Assembly: GCA_945878375.1 (NCBI GenBank)
Contig: CAMDWG010000001.1
Location: 186,001 to 250,000 of the forward strand
DNA from: Roseomonas mucosa
GTDB taxonomy: Bacteria > Pseudomonadota > Alphaproteobacteria > Acetobacterales > Acetobacteraceae
Direction of reading: 5' to 3'
Length of the DNA stretch: 64,000 nt
The notes under the pieces were generated by a model. The model had not been told where the DNA came from. It did not search any database and worked only from the letters and a program-made list of their open reading frames with translations. This document shows, one piece after another, positions 27,649-35,663 of this stretch (position 1 is its first letter; each line of letters begins with the position of its first letter). Both the position numbers and the translations under genes were made by a program.

Positions 27649-28392
27649 ATGGAGTTGCTGGTCTTTCACACCCTGGTCATCGCCCACATCCTGACGGGCA
27701 CGGTGGGCGCGGTGGCCTTCTGGGTGCCCGTGATCGGTCGCAAGGGCAGCGTGAACCACCGGAAATGGGGCCAGGTCTTCACCCTGGCCCTGCTCTGCAC
27801 CGGCTGGTTCGCGGTGGGGATGAGCGTGCTGTCGCTGATCGACCCGATGGGCACGCATCCCCAGTTGGTCGGCCGCTTCGACGAAAGCTTCGTGCGCGGC
27901 CTGTTCGGCCACCTGATGCTGCACACCGCGATCCTGACCGTGAACTTGGCCTGGTACGGCTGGCTGGTGGTGCGCCATCGCGGCAACCAGGCGCTGAACC
28001 GCACGCCCTTCAACCTGGCGCTGCAATGGCTGGTGATCGCAGCCGCGATCAACTGCGCGGTGCAGGGCTGGCTGATCGACCAGCCGCTGATGCTGGGAAT
28101 CGCCATCGTCGGCGTCGCGACGGGCTGGACCAACCTGCACTTCCTCGCCAAGCCCCACCCGACGCGGGAGGATTGGCTGAAGGAACATGTGAAGGCGCTC
28201 GTGGGGGCGGGGATCTCGGTCTACACCGCCTTCATGGCCTTCGGGTCGGTGCGGATCCTGCCCGAACTGGCGCTGCATCCGCTGATGTGGGCCGTGCCGC
28301 TCGCGGTCGGGCTCGTCATCATCATCTGGCACCGGCTGGCGATCGACCGCGCCGCGCGGCAGCGGCGCGGCGCCGTGGCGCAGGCGGCCTGA
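27649..28392 (+). CDS. Seven-helix, histidine-rich membrane protein of unknown function
   Basis: This 247-aa integral membrane protein has about seven hydrophobic helices (roughly 5-30, 42-65, 86-108, 120-142, 145-163, 183-203, 210-230). Histidines occur at many helix ends or inside helices: H7, H13, H37, H88, H92, H164, H170, H180, H210 and H228. HRKWGQVF and GHLMLH stand out. I do not recognise a characterised family; the N-terminus resembles uncharacterised DUF2306-like proteins. It is separated from crtD2 by eight bases, so it is almost certainly co-expressed with a carotenoid desaturase. It could be an assembly factor, a carrier or a membrane-bound oxidase. Confidence 0.8.
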   Translation: MELLVFHTLVIAHILTGTVGAVAFWVPVIGRKGSVNHRKWGQVFTLALLCTGWFAVGMSVLSLIDPMGTHPQLVGRFDESFVRGLFGHLMLHTAILTVNLAWYGWLVVRHRGNQALNRTPFNLALQWLVIAAAINCAVQGWLIDQPLMLGIAIVGVATGWTNLHFLAKPHPTREDWLKEHVKALVGAGISVYTAFMAFGSVRILPELALHPLMWAVPLAVGLVIIIWHRLAIDRAARQRRGAVAQAA

Positions 28393-28400
28393 CCGCGCGG

Positions 28401-29948
28401 ATGGACGGCGCGAAGGGACGCAGCACAGGCCCCAGGCGGATCGTGGTGGTCGGTGCCGGCATGGGCGGGCTGGCCGCCGCCGTGGACCTCGCGCGCCGGG
28501 GGGCGGAGGTGATCGTGCTGGAACGCGCGGCGACCGTCGGCGGCAAGATGCGGCAGGTACAGGCCGCCGGCCTCGGCGTGGATGCCGGCCCCACCGTCTT
28601 TACCATGCGCTGGATCTTCGAGGGGCTGTTCGCCGATGCCGGCGAGCAGATCGAGGATCGGCTCGACCTGCATCCCGCCGATATCCTGGCGCGCCACGCC
28701 TGGCGCCGCGGCGGGCGGCTCGACCTGTTTGCCGATATCGCGCGCTCGGCCGAGGCGATCGGCGACTTCGCGGGCGCGACGGAAGCGCGCGGCTACCTGG
28801 ATTTCTGCGCCCGCAGCGCAGACATCCATCGCACACTGGTCGGCCCCTTCATCGCCAGCGAACGCCCCTCCCCGCTCGACCTGGTGCAGCGCGTGGGTTG
28901 GGGGCGGCTGGATGCGCTGTGGCGGACGACGCCGTGGCGGACAATGTGGGGCGCGCTGGGCCAGTATTTCCGCGACCCGAGGCTGCGCCAGCTGTTCGGA
29001 CGCTACGCGACCTATTGCGGCTGCTCGCCCTTCCTCGCCCCGGCCACGCTGATGCTGGTCGCGCATGTGGAACAGGACGGGGTGTGGCTGGTGCGCGGCG
29101 GCATGGTGCGCGTGGCGCAGGCGCTGCAAGCGCTCGCCGAACGGCAAGGCGCGGTATTCCGCTGCGGTGCGCAGGTGGAGGAGATCCTGGTGCGGGACGG
29201 GCGCGCAACCGGCGTGCGTCTGGCGGGCGGCGAGCGGATCGAGGCCGATGCGGTGGTGTTCAATGGCGATGTCGCGGCCCTCGCGCGCGGCCTGCTGGGC
29301 GATGCGCCGCGAAGCGCCGCACCGGACACGCCAGGTGCCGCACGCTCGCTCTCGGCCGTCACCTGGTGCGCGACCGTGCCGACGGAAGGCTTCCCGTTGA
29401 CCCACCACAACGTCTTCTTCGCCGAGGATTACGCCGAGGAATTCGACGCAATCTTCCGCCGCCGCGAGATCGCCGCCGCCCCGACCGTCTATATCTGCGC
29501 GCAGGATCGCGGCACGGGCGAGGTCGCGGAGGGCGCCGCCGAACGGCTGCTGCTGCTGATCAACGCGCCCCCCGATGGCGACCGCCACGACCTGCGCCCG
29601 GCCCTGCCCGATCTCGCATCCCGCACGCTGGGGCTGCTGCGGGAATGTGGGCTGCGGCTGGATCTGCCGGATCAGGCCGCCAGCCCCACCACCCCCACCG
29701 GTTTCAACGCGCTGTTCCCCGCCAGCGGCGGTGCCCTTTATGGCCGCGCGAGCCATGGCGCGACCGGCACTTTCGCGCGCCCGGGCGGGGCAACGCGCCT
29801 GCCCGGCCTCTATTGCGCCGGAGGCTCCGTGCATCCCGGCCCAGGCATTCCGATGGCCGCGATGTCAGGCCGCCTGGCCGCCGCGCGGGTGCTGGAGGAT
29901 CTGGCGGGGACGCGCCACCGCGCCATCGCCCTGCCCGCGCCGGGTTGA
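28401..29948 (+). CDS. crtD: CrtD-type carotenoid 3,4-desaturase (second copy)
   Basis: This 515-aa FAD enzyme has the N-terminal VVVGAGMGGLAAAVDLARRG, the CrtD-typical LAPATLMLVAHVE segment and the C-terminal LYCAGGSVHPGPGIPMA. It is clearly homologous to the first CrtD throughout, but it differs enough that it is not a recent tandem copy. It starts eight bases after the membrane protein gene. It may be the canonical 1-hydroxycarotenoid desaturase, with the 22484-23971 copy specialised, or the reverse. It converges on crtI with 19 bases between stops. Confidence 0.9.
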   Translation: MDGAKGRSTGPRRIVVVGAGMGGLAAAVDLARRGAEVIVLERAATVGGKMRQVQAAGLGVDAGPTVFTMRWIFEGLFADAGEQIEDRLDLHPADILARHAWRRGGRLDLFADIARSAEAIGDFAGATEARGYLDFCARSADIHRTLVGPFIASERPSPLDLVQRVGWGRLDALWRTTPWRTMWGALGQYFRDPRLRQLFGRYATYCGCSPFLAPATLMLVAHVEQDGVWLVRGGMVRVAQALQALAERQGAVFRCGAQVEEILVRDGRATGVRLAGGERIEADAVVFNGDVAALARGLLGDAPRSAAPDTPGAARSLSAVTWCATVPTEGFPLTHHNVFFAEDYAEEFDAIFRRREIAAAPTVYICAQDRGTGEVAEGAAERLLLLINAPPDGDRHDLRPALPDLASRTLGLLRECGLRLDLPDQAASPTTPTGFNALFPASGGALYGRASHGATGTFARPGGATRLPGLYCAGGSVHPGPGIPMAAMSGRLAAARVLEDLAGTRHRAIALPAPG

Positions 29949-29967
29949 ACGCCCGGCTCGCGCGGCC

Positions 29968-31476
29968 TCAGCGCCGGTAGGCCACGCCCTCCGGCACCAG
30001 CTGATCCAGGATCTTCGCCGAGGACACCACGCCCGGCACGCCCGCGCCGGGATGGGTGCCGGCGCCGACCATGTAGAGCCCCTCCACTTCCTCGCTGCGG
30101 TTGTGCGGGCGGAACCAGGCGCTCTGGAACAGCTGCGGTTCGAGCGAGAAGGCCGCGCCGTTCACCGACAGAAGCCGGTCGCGGAAATCCTGCGGCGTGA
30201 TCATGCGCGACGTTACGATGGACGCGCCGAGGCCCGGCATCACCGTCTCCTCCAGCCGTCGCTCGATGGCGGCGCGATAGGGTTCGGCGCGCTCCGCCCA
30301 ATCCGTCCCGCTGCCCAGATGCGGCACGGGAGAGAGCACGTAGAAGGCATCGCAGCCGGGCGGGGCAAGGGACGGGTCCGTCATCGTCGGGCGATGCAGA
30401 TACAGGGAGAAATCGTCGGACAGGTGCTTGCGGGTGAAGATGTCCTTCAGCAGCCCCTCATAACGCGGGCCGAGCACCATGGTGTGGTGATAGACATCCT
30501 CGAAGCGGCGATTGGTGCCGAAATACCAGACGAAGAGGCTCATCGAATACCGCGCGCGAGCAACCTTGCGGTCGGTCCAGCGGCGGCGCGGATGGCGGGC
30601 GAGCAGCTTGGAATAGGTCCAACCGACATCGGCGTTGGAGACCACGATATCGGCGCGGATGCGCTCACCGCTGGCAAGCCGGACGCCGGCGGCGCGACCG
30701 TTCTCGACCAGGATCTCCTCGACCTCCGCATTGCAGCGCAGATGGCCGCCCTGGCCGTCGATCAGGCCCACGATCCCGTCGACCAGCGCGCCCATGCCGC
30801 CCATGGCGTAGTGGACGCCATGCATCCGCTCCAGATGCGCGATCAGGCAGTAATAGGCCGTCGTCGTCATCGGGTTGCCGCCGATCAGCAGCGGATGGAA
30901 GCTGAAGGCGACGCGCAGCTTCGGATTGCTGAAATAGTCGCCGACCTTGCCGAACACCGTGCGGTAGCCCTGCAGGCGGATCATGGCGGGCGCCGCGCGC
31001 AGCAGGGCGCCGATGCGATGGAAGGGCTTGTCCGCCAGTTCGCCGAAGGCGACGCGGTAGATCGCCTCGCTGTCCCGCATGAAGCGCTCGAAGCCGGGCA
31101 GGTCCTCTGGCGCGATGCGCGCGACCTCCGCGCGGGTGGCGGCGAGATCGGCGCTGCAGGACATCACCGTGCCGTCGTCGAACCGTATCCGGTAGAAGGG
31201 ATCCATCGACCGCAGCTGCACGTCATCCGACATGCGGCGGCCGCACAGCGTCCACAGCTCCTCGAGCAGATAGGGCGCGGTGATGATGGTGGGGCCGGCA
31301 TCGAAGGTGAAGCCGTCCTGCCGGAAGACATAGGCGCGACCCCCGGGGGCGTCGAGCTTCTCGACGATCGTCACGCGCCAGCCGCGCGCGCCGAGCCGCA
31401 CCGCGGCGGCAAGCCCGCCGAAGCCCGCCCCGATCACCACGGCATGGGGACGCGGATCGCTCATCGAATCGAGCAT
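29968..31476 (-). CDS. crtI: Phytoene desaturase
   Basis: This 502-aa FAD-dependent desaturase introduces three or four double bonds into phytoene to give neurosporene or lycopene. It shows AVVIGAGFGGLAAAVRLGARG, the conserved TFDAGPTIITAPYLLEELW, and the C-terminal GLYMVGAGTHPGAGVPGVVS. The ATG at 31476 has AGGGAG seven bases upstream; a second ATG at 31464 is possible. It is the last gene of the long minus-strand cluster, lying after pufC and the YqaA-like gene, and it is separated from crtB by about 11 kb. A crtIB pair is the more common arrangement. Confidence 0.96.
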   Translation of the reverse strand: MLDSMSDPRPHAVVIGAGFGGLAAAVRLGARGWRVTIVEKLDAPGGRAYVFRQDGFTFDAGPTIITAPYLLEELWTLCGRRMSDDVQLRSMDPFYRIRFDDGTVMSCSADLAATRAEVARIAPEDLPGFERFMRDSEAIYRVAFGELADKPFHRIGALLRAAPAMIRLQGYRTVFGKVGDYFSNPKLRVAFSFHPLLIGGNPMTTTAYYCLIAHLERMHGVHYAMGGMGALVDGIVGLIDGQGGHLRCNAEVEEILVENGRAAGVRLASGERIRADIVVSNADVGWTYSKLLARHPRRRWTDRKVARARYSMSLFVWYFGTNRRFEDVYHHTMVLGPRYEGLLKDIFTRKHLSDDFSLYLHRPTMTDPSLAPPGCDAFYVLSPVPHLGSGTDWAERAEPYRAAIERRLEETVMPGLGASIVTSRMITPQDFRDRLLSVNGAAFSLEPQLFQSAWFRPHNRSEEVEGLYMVGAGTHPGAGVPGVVSSAKILDQLVPEGVAYRR

Positions 31477-31507
31477 GTCGGGTCTCCCTGTTGATGGGTG
31501 GCGAAGG

Positions 31508-31945
31508 TTAGGCGAAGCCCAGCGTGGCCAGCGCCAGCACGACGTAGCGGGCGGTCTTGGCGATGGCGACGAGCAGCACGAAGGTCCAGAAGGGCTCGCG
31601 CAGCACGCCGGCGATGACGGTCAGCGGGTCGCCGACGATGGGCGCCCAGCTGAGCAGCAGCGACCACTTGCCCCATCGACGATACCACCCTTCCGCACGC
31701 GCCAGCTTGTCGGGCGGGACCGGGAACCAGCGCCGGTCGCGGAAGCGCTCCACGCCGCGCCCCAGCACCCAATTGATGCAGGAGCCGAGCGTGTTGCCGA
31801 GACTGGCCACGAGAACCAGCGCCCAGACAGGCTGGTCGCCCAGCAGCAGCAGCGCCACCAGGACAGGCTCGGATTGCATCGGCAGGATCGAAGCCGCGCC
31901 GAGGGCGACGGCGAAGAGGCCGGCATAGGTGGCGAAGGATGTCAT
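31508..31945 (-). CDS. YqaA/DedA-like membrane protein
   Basis: This 145-aa membrane protein of the YqaA (SNARE-associated/DedA-related) family has about four helices, the first AGLFAVALGAASILPMQSEP. The family segments VASLGNTLGSCINWVLGRG and RWGKWSLLLSWAPIVGDPLTVIAGVLR are clear. Family members are thought to be lipid or ion transporters, but the exact role is unknown. It lies between pufC and crtI, 31 bases before crtI, so it is carried in the photosynthesis transcript. I cannot say whether it serves photosynthesis. Confidence 0.85.
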   Translation of the reverse strand: MTSFATYAGLFAVALGAASILPMQSEPVLVALLLLGDQPVWALVLVASLGNTLGSCINWVLGRGVERFRDRRWFPVPPDKLARAEGWYRRWGKWSLLLSWAPIVGDPLTVIAGVLREPFWTFVLLVAIAKTARYVVLALATLGFA

Positions 31946-31965
31946 GTGCCACCGCCGGATGTGCC

Positions 31966-32001
31966 GCGGCCGGCAGGCCCGTGCAAGGGCATGCCGGCCG
32001 C
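31966..32001 (-). terminator. Large hairpin after pufC
   Basis: A 10-bp perfect stem (GCGGCCGGCA at 31966-31975 with its complement at 31992-32001) encloses a second GCCC/GGGC stem. It lies in the 81-base gap between the pufC stop and the YqaA-like start. There is no T-tract, so it is more likely a 3'-end mRNA stabiliser or partial terminator for the puf transcript than a full stop. Confidence 0.6.
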
Positions 32002-32026
32002 GCGCGCATCATCGGAACGGCGCCGC

Positions 32027-33166
32027 CTAGTTGCGCGGCGCGCCGCCCGGGGAACCCGCATCGGAGGTCCGCAGCGGGCTGCGGCTCACCATGTTGAGTT
32101 CCGGGTAGTCCCGCAGCATCGGCGCGCCGAGCAGCGGACGGTTCACCCCCTGGTGGCAGGTGGCGCAGTTGACCTTCAGCACATCACCCGCCGGCCCGAC
32201 CCGCAGCGGATGGGGCGCATCCGGGTGCCCAAGGCGGTTCGCCTGGAAGACCGGCGCCAAGGGCTCCATGTAATCGCGGTTCGTGGCGCGAGCCATGCGG
32301 ATGCCGTGCCACGCGGTCAGGCGCTGGGGCGGGCTTTGCTCCCAGCTCGCGAAGGCGCGGCTGTTGTGACAGAAGGTGCAGTTGACGCCGAGACCTTGCG
32401 ACATGTGCACCATGAGGGAGTAGGTCCACTCGGCGATGCGCGTGTCGTCGGCGTTCTGGCCCGGATGCCAGGTGGTGCTGATGTTCCGGATGTCCTGGTC
32501 ACCCAGCAGGAAGGGGGTGAACGGATCGAAGGGCAGCGACGACTGATTGATCTGCGGCGTGGCGAGGTTCTGGCCGAGCGCATGCGGCCCGACGAGGCCC
32601 GCACGGTTCGGCTGGTTCGTCGCCCACACCGCCGCCGGCACCGCCTGGCCGCGATGGCAGGTGTAGCAGGTGACGCCGGTCTGGGCGACGTGGCTCGACC
32701 AATCCGCGTTGATCGTCCGCGTCATCTGCAACATCCGGCGCGCGACGACCTTCGTGTAGACCTCGTCGGACGCCATGTTTTCCGGGTTGTGGCAGTAGTT
32801 GCAGCCATTCCCGGCTTCCCGGACATGCTGCGGCACCACCCATTCCGTCATCGCGACCATGAGGCGCACGAACTGGGCGTTGCTCAGCTCACCCAGCACC
32901 TGCACGTTCTCATAGGATGCCGACGCCTTGTCCGCGTCATCCGCCGGACCATCCGCCGGGGGCTGGGCCTCCGGCAGCTGGTTCGCGGCGACTAGCCGCG
33001 CGGCGGTGCGCGGGTTCGCCACATGCTCCATCGCGGTGCCGCGGAAACCGTTCTGGCTGCTCCGCACCGGCGGCCGCTCGAAGGTCATGACGACGATGAG
33101 CAGAACCAGCAGGCCCGCCAGAACGATCAGGGCCTGCGCTGTCCAACTGAGCTTGATGGACCTCAT
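32027..33166 (-). CDS. pufC: Reaction-centre tetraheme cytochrome c subunit
   Basis: This 379-aa periplasmic cytochrome re-reduces the special pair. Four c-type heme motifs are present in order: CNYCH, CYTCH, CTFCH and CATCH. The N-terminus (residues 10-27, [18 protein letters not shown]) is a membrane helix with no lipobox cysteine, so anchoring is by an uncleaved helix rather than by lipid as in Blastochloris. The ATG overlaps the pufM stop by four bases. The C-terminal tail after the last heme is short and Gly/Pro-rich. Confidence 0.97.
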   Translation of the reverse strand: MRSIKLSWTAQALIVLAGLLVLLIVVMTFERPPVRSSQNGFRGTAMEHVANPRTAARLVAANQLPEAQPPADGPADDADKASASYENVQVLGELSNAQFVRLMVAMTEWVVPQHVREAGNGCNYCHNPENMASDEVYTKVVARRMLQMTRTINADWSSHVAQTGVTCYTCHRGQAVPAAVWATNQPNRAGLVGPHALGQNLATPQINQSSLPFDPFTPFLLGDQDIRNISTTWHPGQNADDTRIAEWTYSLMVHMSQGLGVNCTFCHNSRAFASWEQSPPQRLTAWHGIRMARATNRDYMEPLAPVFQANRLGHPDAPHPLRVGPAGDVLKVNCATCHQGVNRPLLGAPMLRDYPELNMVSRSPLRTSDAGSPGGAPRN

Positions 33167-34152
33167 CGGGGCGCTCCTTGCACCAGGGCGGGATCGGAGA
33201 TCGGCGCCCAGAGGGTCGGGTAAGTCGGCGCGAAGCTGCGTTCGACAGCCCAGAGGTACCAATTGTCCACCACGGTGCCGGTCAGCAGGATGCCGATGCC
33301 GCCGGTCAGCGGGCACAGCACCGCGAACCACCAGGCCCAGCGATGGATGCTCTCGAAGCTGGCGTTGAAGCCGATGCACCAGCGCCAGTACAGCGCGCCG
33401 CGCTCGGCCGCCGTGCCGCGATCCGAGATCAGCTCCAGCTCACGCTCGCCGCCGTAGCGGCCCAGCGCCAGGATCGTGGCGCCATGCATCGCGAACAGCA
33501 GCACGGAGCCGTAAAGGAAGACGATCGAGAGCGCGTGGAACGGATTGTAGAACAGGTTCCCGTAGCGGATGGAGAACGCTGCCGTCCAATCGAGGTGCGG
33601 GAAGATGCCGAAGGGCACCGCCTCGCTCCAGCTGCCCATCGCGAGCGGCCGGATGAAGCCGAGCACGAGGTACAGCCAGATCGCCGCGGCAAAGCACCAG
33701 GCGACATGCGTGCCCATGCCGAGCATGCGGGCACGCCGGTAGGTGCGGGCCCACCACAGCAGGACGGAGATGGTCAGGAAGAAGCCGGCGACCAGCCACC
33801 AGCCGCCGTCCCGCATCGGCGGGAATTGCAGGCCGTACTTCGCCGGCGGCGGTTCCAGGGCCAGCCAGAAGAGCTGCCGGCCGAACTGGATGATGTCCCA
33901 ATTCACCGAGGCCCACATGTTCAGGCCGATGATCAGGAAGGCCAGCGTCCCGAAGATGATCGAGACGAGGCCCATGATGCCGAGATAGATCGGCCCGACC
34001 TGCGCGTCGCCGAGGCGACCGAACAGGTGGACGAAGGTCGGCGTGCCTTCACGCGCCCCGTCGCCGGGTTCCTGCACGACGCCCGGATAGGCGGCGGGCG
34101 GGCGGACCTGGATCCGCGTGAAGATGTTCTGGTATTGGACGAACGCGATCAT
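33163..34152 (-). CDS. pufM: Reaction centre M subunit
   Basis: This 329-aa, five-helix subunit of the type-II reaction centre binds half of the special pair, bacteriopheophytin, QA and the non-heme iron with PufL. Recognisable segments are [19 protein letters not shown], the [21 protein letters not shown] loop, [20 protein letters not shown] with two histidine ligands, and [13 protein letters not shown]. The ATG at 34152 gives the usual N-terminus ([16 protein letters not shown]). The C-terminus is followed at once by pufC. It lies 17 bases after pufL. Confidence 0.98.
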   Translation of the reverse strand: MIAFVQYQNIFTRIQVRPPAAYPGVVQEPGDGAREGTPTFVHLFGRLGDAQVGPIYLGIMGLVSIIFGTLAFLIIGLNMWASVNWDIIQFGRQLFWLALEPPPAKYGLQFPPMRDGGWWLVAGFFLTISVLLWWARTYRRARMLGMGTHVAWCFAAAIWLYLVLGFIRPLAMGSWSEAVPFGIFPHLDWTAAFSIRYGNLFYNPFHALSIVFLYGSVLLFAMHGATILALGRYGGERELELISDRGTAAERGALYWRWCIGFNASFESIHRWAWWFAVLCPLTGGIGILLTGTVVDNWYLWAVERSFAPTYPTLWAPISDPALVQGAPR

Positions 34153-34169
34153 GTCTCTCGCCCCTCGGC

Positions 34170-34997
34170 CTAGTTGCGCCAGATCGGCAGGTTGAGCCAC
34201 CAGCCCCACCACTCGGGCCAGCCGCGGGTCCAGAAGGGTCCGCTGATCACGATGCACACGGCGCTCCAGAAACCCGCCGACAACGCGGTGAACAGGCCGA
34301 GGCGGTGGATCCCCAGCGTGCCGATCGAGTAGCCGATGAGGTCGCGGAAGTAGGTGTTCTCATGCTCCGCGGTCTTCATCACCTCGCCCTTGGGCGGGTT
34401 GGCGGCCGACAACACGAGTGCGCCGTGGAGACCAAGCGCGAGGACAGTGGTGAAGAAGAACGTCACCGCGATCATGTGCGCCGGGTTGTAGTGAAAATGC
34501 AGGTGCTGGTAGCCGACATTCGACACCCAATCGAGGTGACTGAAGATCCCGTACGGGAAGGCATGCCCCCAAGCGCCCATCAGCACCGGCCGGATGACCA
34601 CGAGCGTGATGTAGGCGAAGACGGCGACGCTGTAGGCGACGGGGATGTGGTACCCCATGCCGAGCTTCCGGGCGATTTCGGCCTGGCGGAAGATCCAGGA
34701 TACGAAGGCGCCGATCGCGCAGACCGTGATCCATTGCCACAACCCGCCTTCGCGGATCGGTGCAAGGCGCAGGCCGTAGGACAGGTCGGGCGGCGCGATG
34801 TTGATCAGCCACGGGTTCCAGGTGCCCTGGATCGCCGCGCCGTAGAGAATCAGGCCGGTGCCGAGGAAGGTGAAGAACGCTGTCGTGACACCGAAGAACC
34901 CGATCCAGAAGGGTCCGATCCAGAAGTCGAACAGGTCGCCGCCCACCAGCGTCCCGCCTCGGACCCGGTATTTCTGTTCAAAGGTCAGCATTGCCAT
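34170..34997 (-). CDS. pufL: Reaction centre L subunit
   Basis: This 275-aa, five-helix subunit has the N-terminal [20 protein letters not shown], the [15 protein letters not shown] loop, [21 protein letters not shown] with the special-pair histidines, and [18 protein letters not shown] and [14 protein letters not shown] with the iron-ligand histidines. The length is normal. A GGGAG lies eight bases upstream of the ATG. An intercistronic hairpin separates it from pufA. Confidence 0.98.
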   Translation of the reverse strand: MAMLTFEQKYRVRGGTLVGGDLFDFWIGPFWIGFFGVTTAFFTFLGTGLILYGAAIQGTWNPWLINIAPPDLSYGLRLAPIREGGLWQWITVCAIGAFVSWIFRQAEIARKLGMGYHIPVAYSVAVFAYITLVVIRPVLMGAWGHAFPYGIFSHLDWVSNVGYQHLHFHYNPAHMIAVTFFFTTVLALGLHGALVLSAANPPKGEVMKTAEHENTYFRDLIGYSIGTLGIHRLGLFTALSAGFWSAVCIVISGPFWTRGWPEWWGWWLNLPIWRN

Positions 34998-35056
34998 GGA
35001 TTGAGACTCCCATCCTGGCCAGGCAACGACCTGCCTAAGCCCTTTGTCGTCCCCAG

Positions 35057-35095
35057 CAGCGGGCGAGGCCCGCTGTGCTTGCCTCGCCCACTGCC
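35057..35095 (-). other. pufA-pufL intercistronic mRNA hairpin
   Basis: In the minus-strand transcript, 14-nt arms at 35082-35095 and 35057-35070 pair with one G-U wobble around an 11-base loop (GGGCGAGGC pairs with GCCTCGCCC). This is the place where a stem-loop protects the pufBA segment from 3' decay in Rhodobacter capsulatus, giving more LH1 than reaction centre. The same job is likely here. Confidence 0.75.
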
Positions 35096-35119
35096 GCGGA
35101 GCGACATCAGCGACGAACG

Positions 35120-35299
35120 CTACCTTCCGACGGGCTGGCCCGGCGTGAAGGTCGGCGAGGTCGCGCAGAACCCGAGGTGGTCGCAGTAGCGCGGGCTGCT
35201 GAGCACCACGAAGTGGATCAGCGCCGCAACGGCGATCACGCCCACCATCGCCAGGAACAGCGAACGGCGAGGGTCAACTACCATCCAGATCTTGTGCAT
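35120..35299 (-). CDS. pufA: LH1 alpha polypeptide
   Basis: This 59-aa light-harvesting 1 alpha subunit has a short cytoplasmic N-terminus ([15 protein letters not shown]), one helix ([19 protein letters not shown]) with His29 as bacteriochlorophyll ligand, and a periplasmic tail. The start at 35299 has AAGGAGAG upstream. Two cysteines in the tail (C39 and C45, in RYCDHLGFC) are unusual for LH1 alpha. It follows pufB by 25 bases. Confidence 0.95.
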   Translation of the reverse strand: MHKIWMVVDPRRSLFLAMVGVIAVAALIHFVVLSSPRYCDHLGFCATSPTFTPGQPVGR

Positions 35300-35324
35300 G
35301 GATTTGCTCTCCTTCCTCAGCTTC

Positions 35325-35504
35325 TCAGAAGAAGCGCCAATCCGGCGGGACCACGGAATTCCCGTAGACCAGCGGACGCCACAGCCACACCAGGATATGC
35401 GCACCCATCGATGCGAAGACGGAGAAAGCCCACCCCTGGATCAGCAGGCGGTGGATTTCCCGCGCTTCGCCCTCAGTGAGGCCGGTCCTCGAACCTTCGG
35501 CCAT
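35325..35504 (-). CDS. pufB: LH1 beta polypeptide
   Basis: This is a 59-aa protein beginning MAEGSRTGLTEGEAREIHRL. His18 and His36 have the spacing of LH beta subunits, the latter in MGAHILVWLWRP, and it ends VVPPDWRFF. The ATG at 35504 is preceded by AGGAGG eight bases away. It is the first puf gene, 159 bases after bchZ. No pufQ-like protein is recognisable in the gap. Confidence 0.95.
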   Translation of the reverse strand: MAEGSRTGLTEGEAREIHRLLIQGWAFSVFASMGAHILVWLWRPLVYGNSVVPPDWRFF

Positions 35505-35663
35505 ACATCGAGCCTCCTATTGGCCTTGCGGCCGTTACCGCGCAGAGCCCGCGCGGCCGGGTTGCCAGGCGGCGAGCCGCCATGGCGCTCCCACGCCCCG
35601 ACCAGGCGCGGCACGATGTGCCCAACCTGGCCGAAGCGCGGGATTGCTGGGGAACCGTGATCG

